Assembly: GCA_041675805.1 (NCBI GenBank)
Contig: JBAYTD010000009.1
Coordinates: forward strand, 1-42,309
Direction: 5' to 3'
Source: JANNWF01 sp041675805
Lineage (GTDB): Bacteria; Pseudomonadota; Gammaproteobacteria; Xanthomonadales; Xanthomonadaceae
DNA: 42,309 nt
Every line of letters starts with the position of its first letter. The first letter of the stretch is position 1. The notes beneath the pieces are model-generated. The model made no database searches, was not told where the DNA came from, and worked only from the letters and a program-made list of their open reading frames with translations. Below, piece by piece: positions 25,001-33,147 of the stretch. The translations under genes were made by a program, and so were the position numbers.

Positions 25001-25349
25001 GCGCGCCGCTGGCGAGACTCAGCCGCTGCGCCTGCACGCCCTTCAGATGGTCGATGTAGGCGCGCGCCGGCGCGCTGCGCGTGTCCAGCTTGTTGCGGCC
25101 CGACGCCAGTCGCGGGGCCGGGGCGATGCCGGCGATGCCGCCGCGATAGGCCGGCAGGGCGGGCTCGTCGAGATGCACCAGATAGTGGCGGCGTTCTTCG
25201 TGCGCAGTCGCCTGCGCGGCGAGCGTCGCCCGGGTCAGCGACGCGTCCTGGCGCGCCTCGGACGCATGGACCGGATGCGCGCAGGCGGCTGTCCACACCA
25301 GCATAGCCACGACAGCGGCCAACGCGTGTTTGCAATGACTCGAACTCAT
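22023..25349 (-). CDS. Secreted S8 (subtilisin-like) serine peptidase with PA domain and IFxDGFE-type C-terminus
   Basis: A 1108-residue exported protease. A signal peptide (ALAAVVAMLVWTAACAHPVHA) is followed by an I9-type propeptide, roughly 50-160. Catalytic residues: D199 in GILDSGANL, H277 in SSGHGSHTAS and S597 in GTSMSSPHTAGAAALL. A protease-associated (PA) domain is inserted between His and Ser (FALVARGDCDFSAKINNA). After the catalytic domain a fibronectin-like region and a segment with VNEGDTTPLAGNFTLSNE follow, then an Ig-like domain. The last residues are IFIDGFEPAPSP, a tail that I recall on many exported proteins of this order. It is probably extracellular or surface-held. It converges on the kinase gene and shares its terminator. 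Confidence 0.94.
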   Translation of the reverse strand: MSSSHCKHALAAVVAMLVWTAACAHPVHASEARQDASLTRATLAAQATAHEERRHYLVHLDEPALPAYRGGIAGIAPAPRLASGRNKLDTRSAPARAYIDHLKGVQAQRLSLASGALGRALTPTSSFQLAMNGWSVELTGDEAARLAALPGIALVEEVTDVPQNTDVGPGYIGAPGIWDGSAFGGAGSKGEGIVVGILDSGANLDSPSFAELAEDGYAHVNPLGDGQFIGECDPANPGYLPGNVCNNKLIGGYDFIWQYVNPATMTDEPEFDDSSGHGSHTASTVAGNPRTLTGDLDGVKIGGVAPRANLMIFDICYTRISDGLGLCNGAATIEAVEQALTDGLVDVFNYSVGGGASPWTDSVSIAFRNAAAAGMLVAASGGNSGPGAGTLGHNEPWTITSANSSHDRPVAATHSISVAGGPQDVPLMQPNTGAINIPDLSAVPIKVSPSLLACSPLPPGTFAGGFALVARGDCDFSAKINNAQAGGAEYVLIHNNRPGAITNITVAGSSLPTFTLTQADGLAIAAALGSAAGVADFAADLDPPLPTPTQGDVVNNSSSRGPAPFDMLKPDVTAPGTQVLAAVDGPAEAVDYYTGTSMSSPHTAGAAALLYAVRPDWTPMEVKSALMMTARHAGQVKQDGLTPADPFDVGAGYVLVSAAANSGLVMDETIANFVAANPAASVGGDPSTLNLASFQHRDCVIECSFERSFRNPTANSETYAVTFETGSGLAAAFSTTSLSVAAGQSASLSVDFNTLGATMNAWNFGYIILTPSDASLPTLSLPVAIYATQPSPTAVVSAGSEFNVNEGDTTPLAGNFTLSNESIYAALDWSLRTTQYTGALWDQPNADGSTSGIVSTYYNAPNNTGAYTTDDFELAGHSNVTQLYVSGFVGAGSGALGTATAIDWWVFAADESTGLPLGNPETAPGTALFTHTSAPNAPGVVISGGNITLNLATAGRTLPLPAGRYWVTAYPRFNSTASRWNIYTQGVVKGEQAHLFSPVLFGGVPEWEGLSEVLQAAPLDLVFRVTGNHACGAPWLTVAGSGSGTVAINDEVQIDFTVNPSGLAPGVHRGNICIQSNDANRPVIPVPITLTVRGAQIFIDGFEPAPSP

Positions 25350-25546
25350 CTTTGCGGAACCTCGTCTGTGAAGGAATGCGGCCGATTCCGCGTCGCGGGA
25401 CGCCTCGGCGCGATCACTCCGCGCACGGCCGACCTGGCGTTTGATCGCAACACGCCGGCCGTCGCGCGAAGGGGCCGGGGGACTTTACTCCCGTCGGGTG
25501 GAGGCTGACCAGCGCCGCGGCGCGGCCGATGACTGCCCGGCGGCGT

Positions 25547-25552
25547 TAGAAT
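25547..25552 (+). promoter_or_regulatory. Candidate -10 box of hemB-aroE
   Basis: TAGAAT, 47 nt before the hemB ATG, in GGCGTTAGAATCGTGG. The match to the consensus is good, but no clear -35 box precedes it. Confidence 0.35.
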
Positions 25553-25599
25553 CGTGGACAGTGAGCCGATCCGGCAGACTTCCGAGCCTTCGCACCGCC

Positions 25600-26595
25600 A
25601 TGCCCTATCCCCAGCACCGTCCCCGCCGCCTGCGTCGCGACGATTTTTCCCGCCGACTGGTGCGCGAAACCCGCCTCGGCGTCGATGACCTGATCCTGCC
25701 GGTGTTCGTCCACGACCTGCCCGGCCGCGCCGCCATCGCCTCGATGCCGGGCGTCGAGCGGTTGTCCATCGACGAATTGCTGCGCTGCGCCGAACAGGCG
25801 GCGGCGCTGCGCATCCCGGCGCTGGTGCTGTTCCCGGTCACCGCGCCGGAGGCGAAGTCGCTGGATGCCGCCTCGGCCTGGGATGACGACGGCCTGGTGC
25901 AGCGCGCCATCCGCGCGCTGAAGTCGCGCTTCCCGCACCTGGGCGTGATCACCGATGTCGCCCTCGACCCCTACACCACGCACGGCCAGGACGGCCTGAT
26001 CGACGCCGACGGCTACGTGCTCAACGACGAAACCGTCGCTGCCCTGGTCAGGCAATCGCTCTCGCACGCGCGCGCCGGAGCCGACGTCGTCTCGCCCTCG
26101 GACATGATGGACGGCCGCATCGGTGCCATCCGCAGCGCGCTCGAAGCCGACGGCCATATCCACACCCGCATCCTGGCCTACTCGGCCAAGTACGCCTCGG
26201 CCTTCTACGGCCCGTTCCGCGACGCAGTCGGCTCCGCCGCCGCGCTCGGCAAGGCCGACAAGAAGACCTACCAGATGGACCCGGCCAACAGCGACGAGGC
26301 GCTGCGCGAGGTTGCGCTGGACATCGAGGAAGGTGCCGACATGGTGATGGTCAAGCCCGGCCTGCCCTACCTCGACGTGGTGCGGCGCGTGAAGCGGCGC
26401 TTCGGCGTGCCCACCTTCGTCTACCAGGTCAGCGGCGAATACGCCATGCTCAAGGCCGCCGCGTTGAACGGCTGGCTGGACGAGCGCGCCTGCGCACTGG
26501 AAGCGCTGACCGCCATCAAGCGCGCCGGCGCCGATGGCATCCTGACCTATTTCGCGCTCGACGCTGCGCGCTGGCTGAAGGAAGCATCGACATGA
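25600..26595 (+). CDS. hemB: Delta-aminolevulinic acid dehydratase (porphobilinogen synthase)
   Basis: A 331-residue enzyme that joins two 5-aminolevulinate molecules to porphobilinogen in heme synthesis. Schiff-base lysines are K197 (YSAKYASAFYGPFRDA) and K252 (MVKPGLPYLD). The segment that binds zinc in many homologues (three Cys) reads DVALDPYTTHGQDGL here, without cysteine, so this is a zinc-independent, probably magnesium-activated form. The ATG at 25600 starts MPYPQHRPRRLRR, the usual N-terminal arm; the open frame upstream is not protein-like. aroE overlaps the stop by 4 nt, and a candidate -10 box precedes. Confidence 0.96.
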   Translation: MPYPQHRPRRLRRDDFSRRLVRETRLGVDDLILPVFVHDLPGRAAIASMPGVERLSIDELLRCAEQAAALRIPALVLFPVTAPEAKSLDAASAWDDDGLVQRAIRALKSRFPHLGVITDVALDPYTTHGQDGLIDADGYVLNDETVAALVRQSLSHARAGADVVSPSDMMDGRIGAIRSALEADGHIHTRILAYSAKYASAFYGPFRDAVGSAAALGKADKKTYQMDPANSDEALREVALDIEEGADMVMVKPGLPYLDVVRRVKRRFGVPTFVYQVSGEYAMLKAAALNGWLDERACALEALTAIKRAGADGILTYFALDAARWLKEAST

Positions 26596-27440
26596 GCACC
26601 GCTCCATTTTTTGCCGTTTTCGGACACCCCGTCGCACACAGCCTGTCGCCGCGCCTGCACGCCGCCTTCGGCCGGCAACTGGGCATCGCGCTCGACTACC
26701 GCGCCATCGACGCCGCGCCGCAGGACTTCGCCGCCGCGCTGCGCGCCTTCGCCGAAAGCGGCGGGCGCGGTGCCAACGTCACCCTGCCGCTGAAGGAAGC
26801 CGCCTACGCGCTGTGCATCGAAGTCAGCCGCAGCGCCCGCCGCTCCGGCGCGGTCAACACGCTCAGCCACGTCGCCGGCGGCTGGCGCGGCGACAATACC
26901 GATGGCCAGGGCCTGGTCCGCGACCTGACCGAGCGCGGCGGATTCGACCTGCGCGGTCGCCGCACCCTGCTGCTCGGTGCCGGCGGTGCCGCGCGCGGCA
27001 TCGCCCCGACCCTGCTCGATGCCGGCATCACCGAAATGGTGGTGGTAAACCGCCACGCCGAGAAGGCCGACGCCCTGGTCGACGCACTGGAGGATCCCGA
27101 GCGCGTCCATTCACGTTACTGGGGCGATCTCGCCCACGTCGGCGACTTCGACCTGATCGTCAACGCCACCTCGGCCGGCCGCGACGGCGGCTCGCTCGAC
27201 CTGCCCGGCCGCCTGCACCGCCCGCGTGCCCTGGCCGTCGACCTCAACTACGGCGAGGCCGCCGTACCCTTCCTCGCCTGGGCGCGCGCGCATGGTGTGC
27301 CGCACACGCGCGACGGCCTCGGCATGCTGATCGAACAGGCCGCCGAGAGCTTCGCCCTCTGGCATGGCCGCCGCCCCGACACCGACGAGTTACACCAGAC
27401 CCTGCACGCCGAACGACCGCGCCTGAACACTGCCGATTGA
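26592..27440 (+). CDS. aroE: Shikimate dehydrogenase (NADP+)
   Basis: A 282-residue enzyme reducing 3-dehydroshikimate to shikimate with NADPH in the aromatic pathway. The substrate site is at HPVAHSLSPRLH; the catalytic Lys is K68 in GANVTLPLKE and the Asp is D104 in DNTDGQG. The Rossmann loop is LLGAGGAARGI, followed by VVNRHAEKA for NADP selectivity and VNATSAG. The C-terminus GMLIEQAAESFALWHG is standard. ATG overlaps the hemB stop (ATGA), so the two are translated together despite serving different pathways. Confidence 0.96.
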   Translation: MSTAPFFAVFGHPVAHSLSPRLHAAFGRQLGIALDYRAIDAAPQDFAAALRAFAESGGRGANVTLPLKEAAYALCIEVSRSARRSGAVNTLSHVAGGWRGDNTDGQGLVRDLTERGGFDLRGRRTLLLGAGGAARGIAPTLLDAGITEMVVVNRHAEKADALVDALEDPERVHSRYWGDLAHVGDFDLIVNATSAGRDGGSLDLPGRLHRPRALAVDLNYGEAAVPFLAWARAHGVPHTRDGLGMLIEQAAESFALWHGRRPDTDELHQTLHAERPRLNTAD

Positions 27441-27475
27441 AGCCGCGCAGATTGACGCGGCGCTGACCGAAGGCG

Positions 27476-27736
27476 ATGGACTGCCGCGCCGGCTGCGCCG
27501 CCTGCTGCATCGCGCCGTCGATCCACAGCCCGATCCCCGGCATGCCGCACGGCAAGCCCGCCGGCATGCCCTGCGTGCAACTGGACGACGCCCTGCGCTG
27601 CCGCCTGTTCGGCCGTCCCGAGCGTCCCGCCTTCTGCGCCTCGCTGCGCCCGCAACCGGCGATGTGCGGCGCCGACCGCGAGCAGGCGCTGGCCTACCTC
27701 GGCGCGCTTGAGGCGGCCACCGACCCGGACAGGTAG
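27476..27736 (+). CDS. YkgJ-family cysteine-cluster protein
   Basis: An 86-residue protein with eight cysteines, opening with CRAGCAACC (C3, C7, C10, C11) and continuing with C33, C42, C54 and C64 (PCVQLDD, RCRLFG, FCASLRP, MCG). This is the CxxxCxxCC cluster of the YkgJ/UPF0153 family, thought to bind zinc or iron; no reaction is known. It lies 35 nt after aroE, so it may be cotranscribed. Its last 43 bases overlap the convergent carbonic-anhydrase gene. Confidence 0.85.
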   Translation: MDCRAGCAACCIAPSIHSPIPGMPHGKPAGMPCVQLDDALRCRLFGRPERPAFCASLRPQPAMCGADREQALAYLGALEAATDPDR

Positions 27737-28254
27737 CGATCCTTCAGCCGCACGTAGTGGCCGGAGGAGTAATGCAGTTGCTCGATCTCGCGCTCGCTGA
27801 GCCGCCGCGCCAGCCGCGCCGGATTGCCCAGCCACAACTCGCCCTCGCCGACCGTCTTGCCCGGCGACACCACCGCGCCGGCACCGACGAAGCCATGACG
27901 CTGCACCGTCACCCCGTCGAGCAGCCGCGCGCCCATGCCGATCAGACAAAAGTCCTCGATGGTGCAGGCATGGACGATGGCCCCGTGGCCGATGGTGACA
28001 TCACTGCCGATGAGGGTGGGCCAGCCGCCCGGCCGCGTGAACGGGCCTTCGTGCGTCACGTGGATGATGGTCCCGTCCTGCAGATTGCTGCGCGCACCGA
28101 TGCGGATGTGGTTGACATCGCCGCGCACCACGGTGAACGGCCAGACGGAAACGTCATCGCCCAGTTCGACATCGCCGATCACGCAGGCCGCCGGATCGAC
28201 GTAGACGCGCTCGCCGAGCACGGGAAAACGATCAAGGTAAGGTCGAATGTTCAT
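27694..28254 (-). CDS. Gamma-class carbonic anhydrase family protein (left-handed beta-helix)
   Basis: A 186-residue hexapeptide-repeat protein (YrdA/PaaY-like). Residues of roughly 15-150 are left-handed beta-helix turns (VIGDVELGDDVSVWPFTVVR, then DVTIGHGAIVHACTIEDF). The zinc histidines are expected in HVTHEG and GHGAIVHAC; RGDVNHIRIGARSNLQDG is the family signature. A helix with LHYSSGHYVRLKDRYL ends the protein. It may hydrate CO2 or be an acyl-CoA thioesterase-like member; the motifs do not decide. The ATG at 28254 overlaps the stop of the deacetylase-like gene upstream (4 nt). Confidence 0.93.
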   Translation of the reverse strand: MNIRPYLDRFPVLGERVYVDPAACVIGDVELGDDVSVWPFTVVRGDVNHIRIGARSNLQDGTIIHVTHEGPFTRPGGWPTLIGSDVTIGHGAIVHACTIEDFCLIGMGARLLDGVTVQRHGFVGAGAVVSPGKTVGEGELWLGNPARLARRLSEREIEQLHYSSGHYVRLKDRYLSGSVAASSAPR

Positions 28255-28727
28255 GCCGCGATGGTCGCCGCTCGCAGGGTGCCGGGGCAAGTCCACGCAA
28301 CGCACTGCAACCCTTCCGGCGAGCGCCAGTGATGCCCGCAGACGTAGCGGCCGAGCATCCAGCGCGATGACGCCGCCGTGATCGGCTCGGGCTCGGTACC
28401 GAAGGCGGCCTGCAGACCATGTTCGTGGACGAAGCGCGGCAGATAGTCCTCGCGCAGCCAGGCGCTGGATTCGCCGTAGGGATAGGCAAACAACGTGGTC
28501 TGGCCGGCACCCAGGCGCGCATCGACGAAGGCGCTGGCCTGACGAATCTCGCAATCCGCCGCCGCGTAATCGACGATGTTGGCGAACGTGCCTCCGGGCA
28601 GGCCGCTGGCGGTGGCCGGCAGCGCGCTCAACAGGCGCAAGTCCTGCGCCAACGCGACGTGATCGTTGGCGTGGTAATCGCCGCCGTGGATGTTGATGCT
28701 GTGGCAGCACAGAACGATGGCTCGCAT
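28251..28727 (-). pseudogene. Polysaccharide deacetylase-like protein lacking its catalytic middle
   Basis: A 158-residue frame from ATG 28727. The first part (LCCHSINIHGGDYHANDHVALAQDLRLL) and the last part (GTFANIVDYAAADCEIRQAS, LFAYPYGESSAWL, RWMLGRYVCGHHWRSPEGL) look like the two ends of a NodB-type polysaccharide deacetylase, as I recall the family in this order. The expected middle, with the CDDG metal-binding Asp pair and the HSxDH zinc site, is absent: LLSALPATASGLPG joins the two ends. The frame stays open, so this is an in-frame internal deletion and the protein should be inactive as a deacetylase. It could still be translated and is coupled to the carbonic anhydrase gene. Confidence 0.65.
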
Positions 28728-28890
28728 GCGCAATCCGGGATCGGGGAACGGATGCGGCCATGTAAGGCGGTTATCGGGGCATTGCCGCGTTCGCGCCGAT
28801 GCGCTTCGGTTTTGTTCTGGCGCTGGCCTGGTCGATGTTGGGGGGTCGGCTTCAGTTGCGAACAGCCACCGTTGAGGCGTCCGCAAGTTC

Positions 28891-31500
28891 TCAGTCCTGC
28901 GCTGCCGGCGCATCAGCCATCGCCGTGTAACGCTGTGCTTCCTCGTGCTGGCCGAGCGCGTCGTGCGCCGTGGCCAGTCGGCGGGCGGCGTCGCGGACTC
29001 GGCTGTGGTCCTCGCCGAATACCTGCACGAGGCGCGGCAAGGCGTCTTCCAGTGCCGCCTGCGCCTGCGCCGGTCGTCCGGCCTTGTTCAGCGCGTCGCC
29101 CTGGTTGCTGCGGAAGATGGCGTAGTAGGGATGCGCCTCGCCGGCGCCCTCGCGGGTGGTGGCGATCAGTTGCTCGAACTCGCGCAGCGCCTCCTCGTGC
29201 AGGGCGCGCCGGCTCAGCAGCATGGCGAGGTTGTTGTGGATGCCCAGCATCTCCGCATCCTGTGGGCCGGTGCGCTCGGTCAGCGCGGCGTAGACGGACA
29301 GGATGTCGCGGTACAGGCGTTCCGCTTCGGCCGGCTGGTCGAGGTCTTCGAGGATGTAGGCCAGCGTGTTGCGCGCCTGCAGCGTGCGTGCGTGGCGGCT
29401 GCCCATCACCCGTTGCACGCGCTCGATCAGGTCGCGGGCCAGCGGCTCGGCCTCGGCCTGGCGGCCCATGCGGACCAGGATGACGATGCGGTTCTGCAGG
29501 CTGTTGAGGGTGGACAGGTGGTCGGCACCGAGCACCCGCTCGCGGGCGGCAAGGACGTGGCGGATTTCGCCCTCGGCCTCGTCCAGCTTGCCCATGTTTT
29601 CCAGCGTGCCGACCAGGTTGTTGTGGCTGAACAGGGTCAGCGGGTGATCCGGCCCGTAGCGCTGCGCGCGCAGTGCCAAGGTCTCGCGCAGCATGCGCTC
29701 GCTTTCTTCGAGATTGCCGGCCAGACGCATCACGCTGGCATGGTTGTGGCGTGCCTGGATGGCGAGTTCGGGATCCAGCTCCGGATGGGCATCGGCGACT
29801 TCGCGGACCTTGTGGAACACCGCCATCGCGGCGTCCTGCTGCCCGGTTTGCGCGAGCACGGTGCCATGGTGCAGGTCGCCCTGCAGGCGCAGCGGATGCG
29901 CGGCCGGCAGGGCGGTCAGTTGCGGGCTGATGCCGGCGTGCAGGTCCAGCGCCTCCTGGTAGCGCCCGGCGTCGGTCAGCGTGCCGAGCAGGTTGAGCCG
30001 ATGCGGCAGCGCGGCATCGGCGTCGCTGCCGGCGGCATCGATGGCCTGGCGGAACAGTTGTTCGGCCGGGCCGAACTCGCCCAGGCTGCGGTAGCTGCTG
30101 CCCAGCGTGCCCTTGATCTGCGCGCGCACCAAGGGCTGCGCGTCGAGGGCGATGTCGGCGCTGGCGGCGGCGCGGTCCAGTGCCTCGCGCAGGGTCAACT
30201 GCTCGCCCAGAGCGCGTTCCGGGTCGGCGCTGGTCAGCATGTCGACGAGGAAGCGCGTGACCGCCTGGTTGGCCTCGGCGCGGGCCACCGCCTCGCGCCG
30301 GGCGTCGGCCTCGGCGAGGGCGAAATACAGCGACACGGCGACGGCGGCGATCAGGCTCAGCACGGCGATGGCGGCGGCGCTGACGCCAAGCCGGTGGCGG
30401 CGCAGGAACTTGCCGGCGAGGTACAGGGTGGTCGCCGGTCGGGCCAGGATCGGCCGGTCGTCGAGGTGGCGCTCGATGTCGTCGGCCAGTTCCGCCGCGC
30501 TCTGGTAGCGGCGGTCGCGGTCGGGGTCGAGCGCCTTCATGGCGATGGTGTCGATGTCGCCGGCCAGTTCCGGCCGACCCCGCGCCAGCGCCCGCGCCGG
30601 CTGCTCCTGGACGATGCGCACGGCCTCGATCAGCGAGCTGTCGCGCAGCGCGTGCGGGTGCTCGCCGCTGAGCAGTTCGTACAGGATCACGCCGAGTGCG
30701 TAGACATCGCTGCGCTGGTCGACGCGGCGGGCGTCGCCGGCGATCTGCTCCGGGCTCATGTAGCTGAGCGTGCCGACCAGTTCGCCGTGGCGGGTCAGCC
30801 GCTGCGGCTCGCTATTGGCGTCGTCCAGTGCCAGCGCGATGCCGAAGTCGAGGACGCGCGGCTGGCCCTGCGCATCGACCAGGATGTTGCCGGGCTTGAG
30901 GTCGCGGTGGACCACGCCGCGCACGTGGGCGTGGTGGACGGCGCGGGCGACGCGGGCGACGTAGGCGAGCCGCTGGCGGTCGTCCAGCCCGGCCTTGTCA
31001 CAGTAGCGGCGCAGGTTTTCGCCCTCGATGTATTCCATCGCCAGATAGGGCACGCGGCCGCTGGCGGTGTCCTGCTCGCCGACCTCGAACACCCGGGCGA
31101 TGCCAGGATGTTCGAGCTGGCCGAGGAACTCGGCCTCGCGGCGGAAGCGCTCCAGCACGTCGGGCGAGAACTGGCCGTGGCGGATCAGTTTCAGTGCGAC
31201 CAGCCGGCGCGGCCGATCCTGCTCGGCCAGGTACACCGTGCCCATGCCGCCCTCGCCGAGCAGGCGGATCAGGCTGAACTGGCCGAAGCGCGCGCCGGCG
31301 GCATCGACAGGCGGCGCGGCGTCCGGCGCTGCCTGCGAGTCGCCGGCCAGGGTGTCGGATTCGAGCAGGTCGAGCAGGCCGCGCACCACCTCGGCGCTGG
31401 CCGGATCCAGCGCCGCCAGGCGCGCCGCGCGGGCGGCGGCGTCGAGGTCGGCCAGTCCGCTGGCGAGGCGTCGCGGATCGGGTGCGGAGGAAGCGGTCAT
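28891..31500 (-). CDS. Serine/threonine protein kinase with C-terminal TPR repeats
   Basis: An 869-residue membrane kinase. Residues 1-70 are an alpha-helical leader rich in Ala, as in many Pkn-type kinases. The kinase domain (about 73-345) has GEGGMGTVYL, K104, catalytic D200 (HRDLKPGN), D218 of DFG and SYMSPEQ. One membrane helix follows at about 372-394 (GVSAAAIAVLSLIAAVAVSL). From about 440 on there are tetratricopeptide repeats (GSSYRSLGEFGPAEQLFRQA, MRLAGNLEESERMLRETLAL, LDQPAEAERLYRDILS), expected on the periplasmic side. It lies 68 nt after ppa on the same strand. The signal and substrates are unknown. Confidence 0.95.
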   Translation of the reverse strand: MTASSAPDPRRLASGLADLDAAARAARLAALDPASAEVVRGLLDLLESDTLAGDSQAAPDAAPPVDAAGARFGQFSLIRLLGEGGMGTVYLAEQDRPRRLVALKLIRHGQFSPDVLERFRREAEFLGQLEHPGIARVFEVGEQDTASGRVPYLAMEYIEGENLRRYCDKAGLDDRQRLAYVARVARAVHHAHVRGVVHRDLKPGNILVDAQGQPRVLDFGIALALDDANSEPQRLTRHGELVGTLSYMSPEQIAGDARRVDQRSDVYALGVILYELLSGEHPHALRDSSLIEAVRIVQEQPARALARGRPELAGDIDTIAMKALDPDRDRRYQSAAELADDIERHLDDRPILARPATTLYLAGKFLRRHRLGVSAAAIAVLSLIAAVAVSLYFALAEADARREAVARAEANQAVTRFLVDMLTSADPERALGEQLTLREALDRAAASADIALDAQPLVRAQIKGTLGSSYRSLGEFGPAEQLFRQAIDAAGSDADAALPHRLNLLGTLTDAGRYQEALDLHAGISPQLTALPAAHPLRLQGDLHHGTVLAQTGQQDAAMAVFHKVREVADAHPELDPELAIQARHNHASVMRLAGNLEESERMLRETLALRAQRYGPDHPLTLFSHNNLVGTLENMGKLDEAEGEIRHVLAARERVLGADHLSTLNSLQNRIVILVRMGRQAEAEPLARDLIERVQRVMGSRHARTLQARNTLAYILEDLDQPAEAERLYRDILSVYAALTERTGPQDAEMLGIHNNLAMLLSRRALHEEALREFEQLIATTREGAGEAHPYYAIFRSNQGDALNKAGRPAQAQAALEDALPRLVQVFGEDHSRVRDAARRLATAHDALGQHEEAQRYTAMADAPAAQD

Positions 31501-31568
31501 GTGGACGAAGGACGGCGAAGCAGGCGATCAGTCTGCGGCGCGCTCCGCCGCTTGCCAAGCAGCAATGC

Positions 31569-32117
31569 TCAGAAGCGCGGCTTGTCCTTGGCGCTCTCGT
31601 AGCGGCGGATCGACTCCAGAATGATGCGCCGCGCCTCGTCGCGCCCGCCCCAGCCGTCCAGCTTCACCCACTTGCCCTTTTCGAGATCCTTGTAGTGCTC
31701 GAAGAAGTGGCCGATGCGCTCCAGCCAGTGCGGGCTGACCTGGCCGATGTCCTCGATGTGGGCATAGCCCTGGAACACCTGCGGGATCGGCGTCGCCAGA
31801 AGCTTCTCGTCACCGCCGGCCTCGTCGGTCATGTTGAGCACGCCCACCGGCCGGCAGCGGATCACCGAGCCCGGCACCAGCGGCAGCGGCAGGATCACCA
31901 TCACGTCGACCGGGTCGCCATCGCCACACAGCGTGTACGGCACGTAGCCGTAGTTGCAGGGGTAGCGCATCGGTGTGGACAGCACGCGGTCGACGAAGAT
32001 CGCGCCGCTGTCCTTGTCCACTTCGTATTTGACCGGCTCGGCGTCCTTGGGGATTTCGATGATGACGTTGATTTCGTCCGGCACGTCGCGGCCGGGAGGA
32101 ACTAGGTCGAGGCCCAT
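31569..32117 (-). CDS. ppa: Inorganic pyrophosphatase (family I)
   Basis: A 182-residue soluble enzyme hydrolysing pyrophosphate, which pulls biosynthetic reactions forward. Signatures are INVIIEIPKDAEPVKYEVDK with the active-site Glu and Lys, MRYPCNYGYVPYT, the metal-binding CGDGDPVDVMV and DEKLLATP. The C-terminal HYKDLEKGKWVKL is typical. ATG at 32117 gives MGLDLVPPGRDVPDEINV, the normal start of the family. It is divergent from the TonB-like gene across a 262-nt gap and may be cotranscribed with the kinase downstream. Confidence 0.97.
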   Translation of the reverse strand: MGLDLVPPGRDVPDEINVIIEIPKDAEPVKYEVDKDSGAIFVDRVLSTPMRYPCNYGYVPYTLCGDGDPVDVMVILPLPLVPGSVIRCRPVGVLNMTDEAGGDEKLLATPIPQVFQGYAHIEDIGQVSPHWLERIGHFFEHYKDLEKGKWVKLDGWGGRDEARRIILESIRRYESAKDKPRF

Positions 32118-32379
32118 GGCGATCCCTGATGGATGGCGATGGCGCGGACGCGATGCCCGCGCGGGAGGTGAAGGATACGCCTGCGGGACTGGGTTGTGCA
32201 CTGCAACAATGGTCGCAGGGTCTGGTGCAAGCCGGTCAGTGTGCGAAGCGGCAGCTGAACCTCGGCCATTCATGCGTCTCGTTATCAGTCGCATTGCTAA
32301 CTGTGGGGCAACACAATCGAAGTCGCGCAGGACGCGCCCTTTCCGCCTGGATCGCGCCGCCCGTTTCCGGAGGTTCGTC

Positions 32380-33060
32380 ATGGTCGCCAGCCGTTCCCGC
32401 CTGTTCTTTTCCCTTTCCCGCCTGCGGCTGGACCGCAGCCTGGCGCTGAGCCTGGCCGTGGCCGGCAATGCGCTGATGCTGCTGTTGCTCAGCCTGCCGC
32501 GCGAGGGCCTGTCGCCGATCCTGCGTGCGCCGCCGGAGCCGGCACCGCCGATCCTTGCCGAACTGCTGCGCCGTGCGCCGCCGGCCGTGCCGCAGCCGGT
32601 CCCGCCGACGCCGCAGGCACCGAGCCGCCCGATCAGCCTGCGCAGTCCGACACCGCCGGTTGCGGTCAGCCAGCCGATCCTGCCGCTGCCGGTCGATCCG
32701 CCCGGTGTCGACAGCGTCCAGCTCGTCAGCGCCGTGATGCCGATCAGCGGCGCGCTGTCCGGTCCCGGCGTCGAGGACGGGGCGGACAGCGGCGTCGGTC
32801 TGCGCCATGCGCCGCTGCCGCCGTATCCGGGCCTGTCGCTGCGCCGCGGACACGAGGGCACGGTGCTGCTCGGCGTGCTGGTGTCGCGCGCGGGCCATGC
32901 CCTGGACGTGCGCATCGAGCGCAGCAGCGGTCACCGCGAACTCGACCGCGCCGCCCAGCAGCAGGTGCTCAAGCGCTGGAAGTTCCAGCCCGCCGAGCGC
33001 CACGGCCAGCCGGTCGACGCCTGGGCCAGGGTGCCGGTCGATTTCGTCATCGACCGCTGA
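32380..33060 (+). CDS. TonB-family energy transducer
   Basis: A 226-residue inner-membrane anchored protein. ATG 32380 has CCGGAGG just upstream. One N-terminal helix (LALSLAVAGNALMLLLLSLP, about 24-43) anchors it; a Pro-rich stretch of roughly 50-125 (PPEPAPPIL, PQPVPPTPQAP) would span the periplasm. The C-terminal TonB domain reads PLPPYPGLSLRRGHEGTVLL, then RIERSSGHRELDRAAQQQVL and KRWKFQPA. Such proteins pass proton-motive energy from ExbB-ExbD to outer-membrane receptors, but neither is nearby. The 262-nt region shared with ppa should hold the promoters of both. Confidence 0.92.
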   Translation: MVASRSRLFFSLSRLRLDRSLALSLAVAGNALMLLLLSLPREGLSPILRAPPEPAPPILAELLRRAPPAVPQPVPPTPQAPSRPISLRSPTPPVAVSQPILPLPVDPPGVDSVQLVSAVMPISGALSGPGVEDGADSGVGLRHAPLPPYPGLSLRRGHEGTVLLGVLVSRAGHALDVRIERSSGHRELDRAAQQQVLKRWKFQPAERHGQPVDAWARVPVDFVIDR

Positions 33061-33147
33061 TCGACGGCCGCCGCCGGGCGCGACGCCGGCATCGACGACG
33101 CGGCCCGGAATCGGCGAGACTGGCCGGGGATCGGAAGGAACTCCTCG

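Noticed and set aside
22146..25508. 1120-residue plus-strand open frame
   Set aside because: Mirror of the subtilase gene, whose catalytic triad and signal peptide are on the minus strand.
28945..31602. 885-residue plus-strand open frame
   Set aside because: Antisense to the kinase-TPR gene.
32275..32305. Possible Fur box upstream of the TonB-like gene
   Set aside because: One half (TGATAAC) resembles the consensus, but the other half does not.
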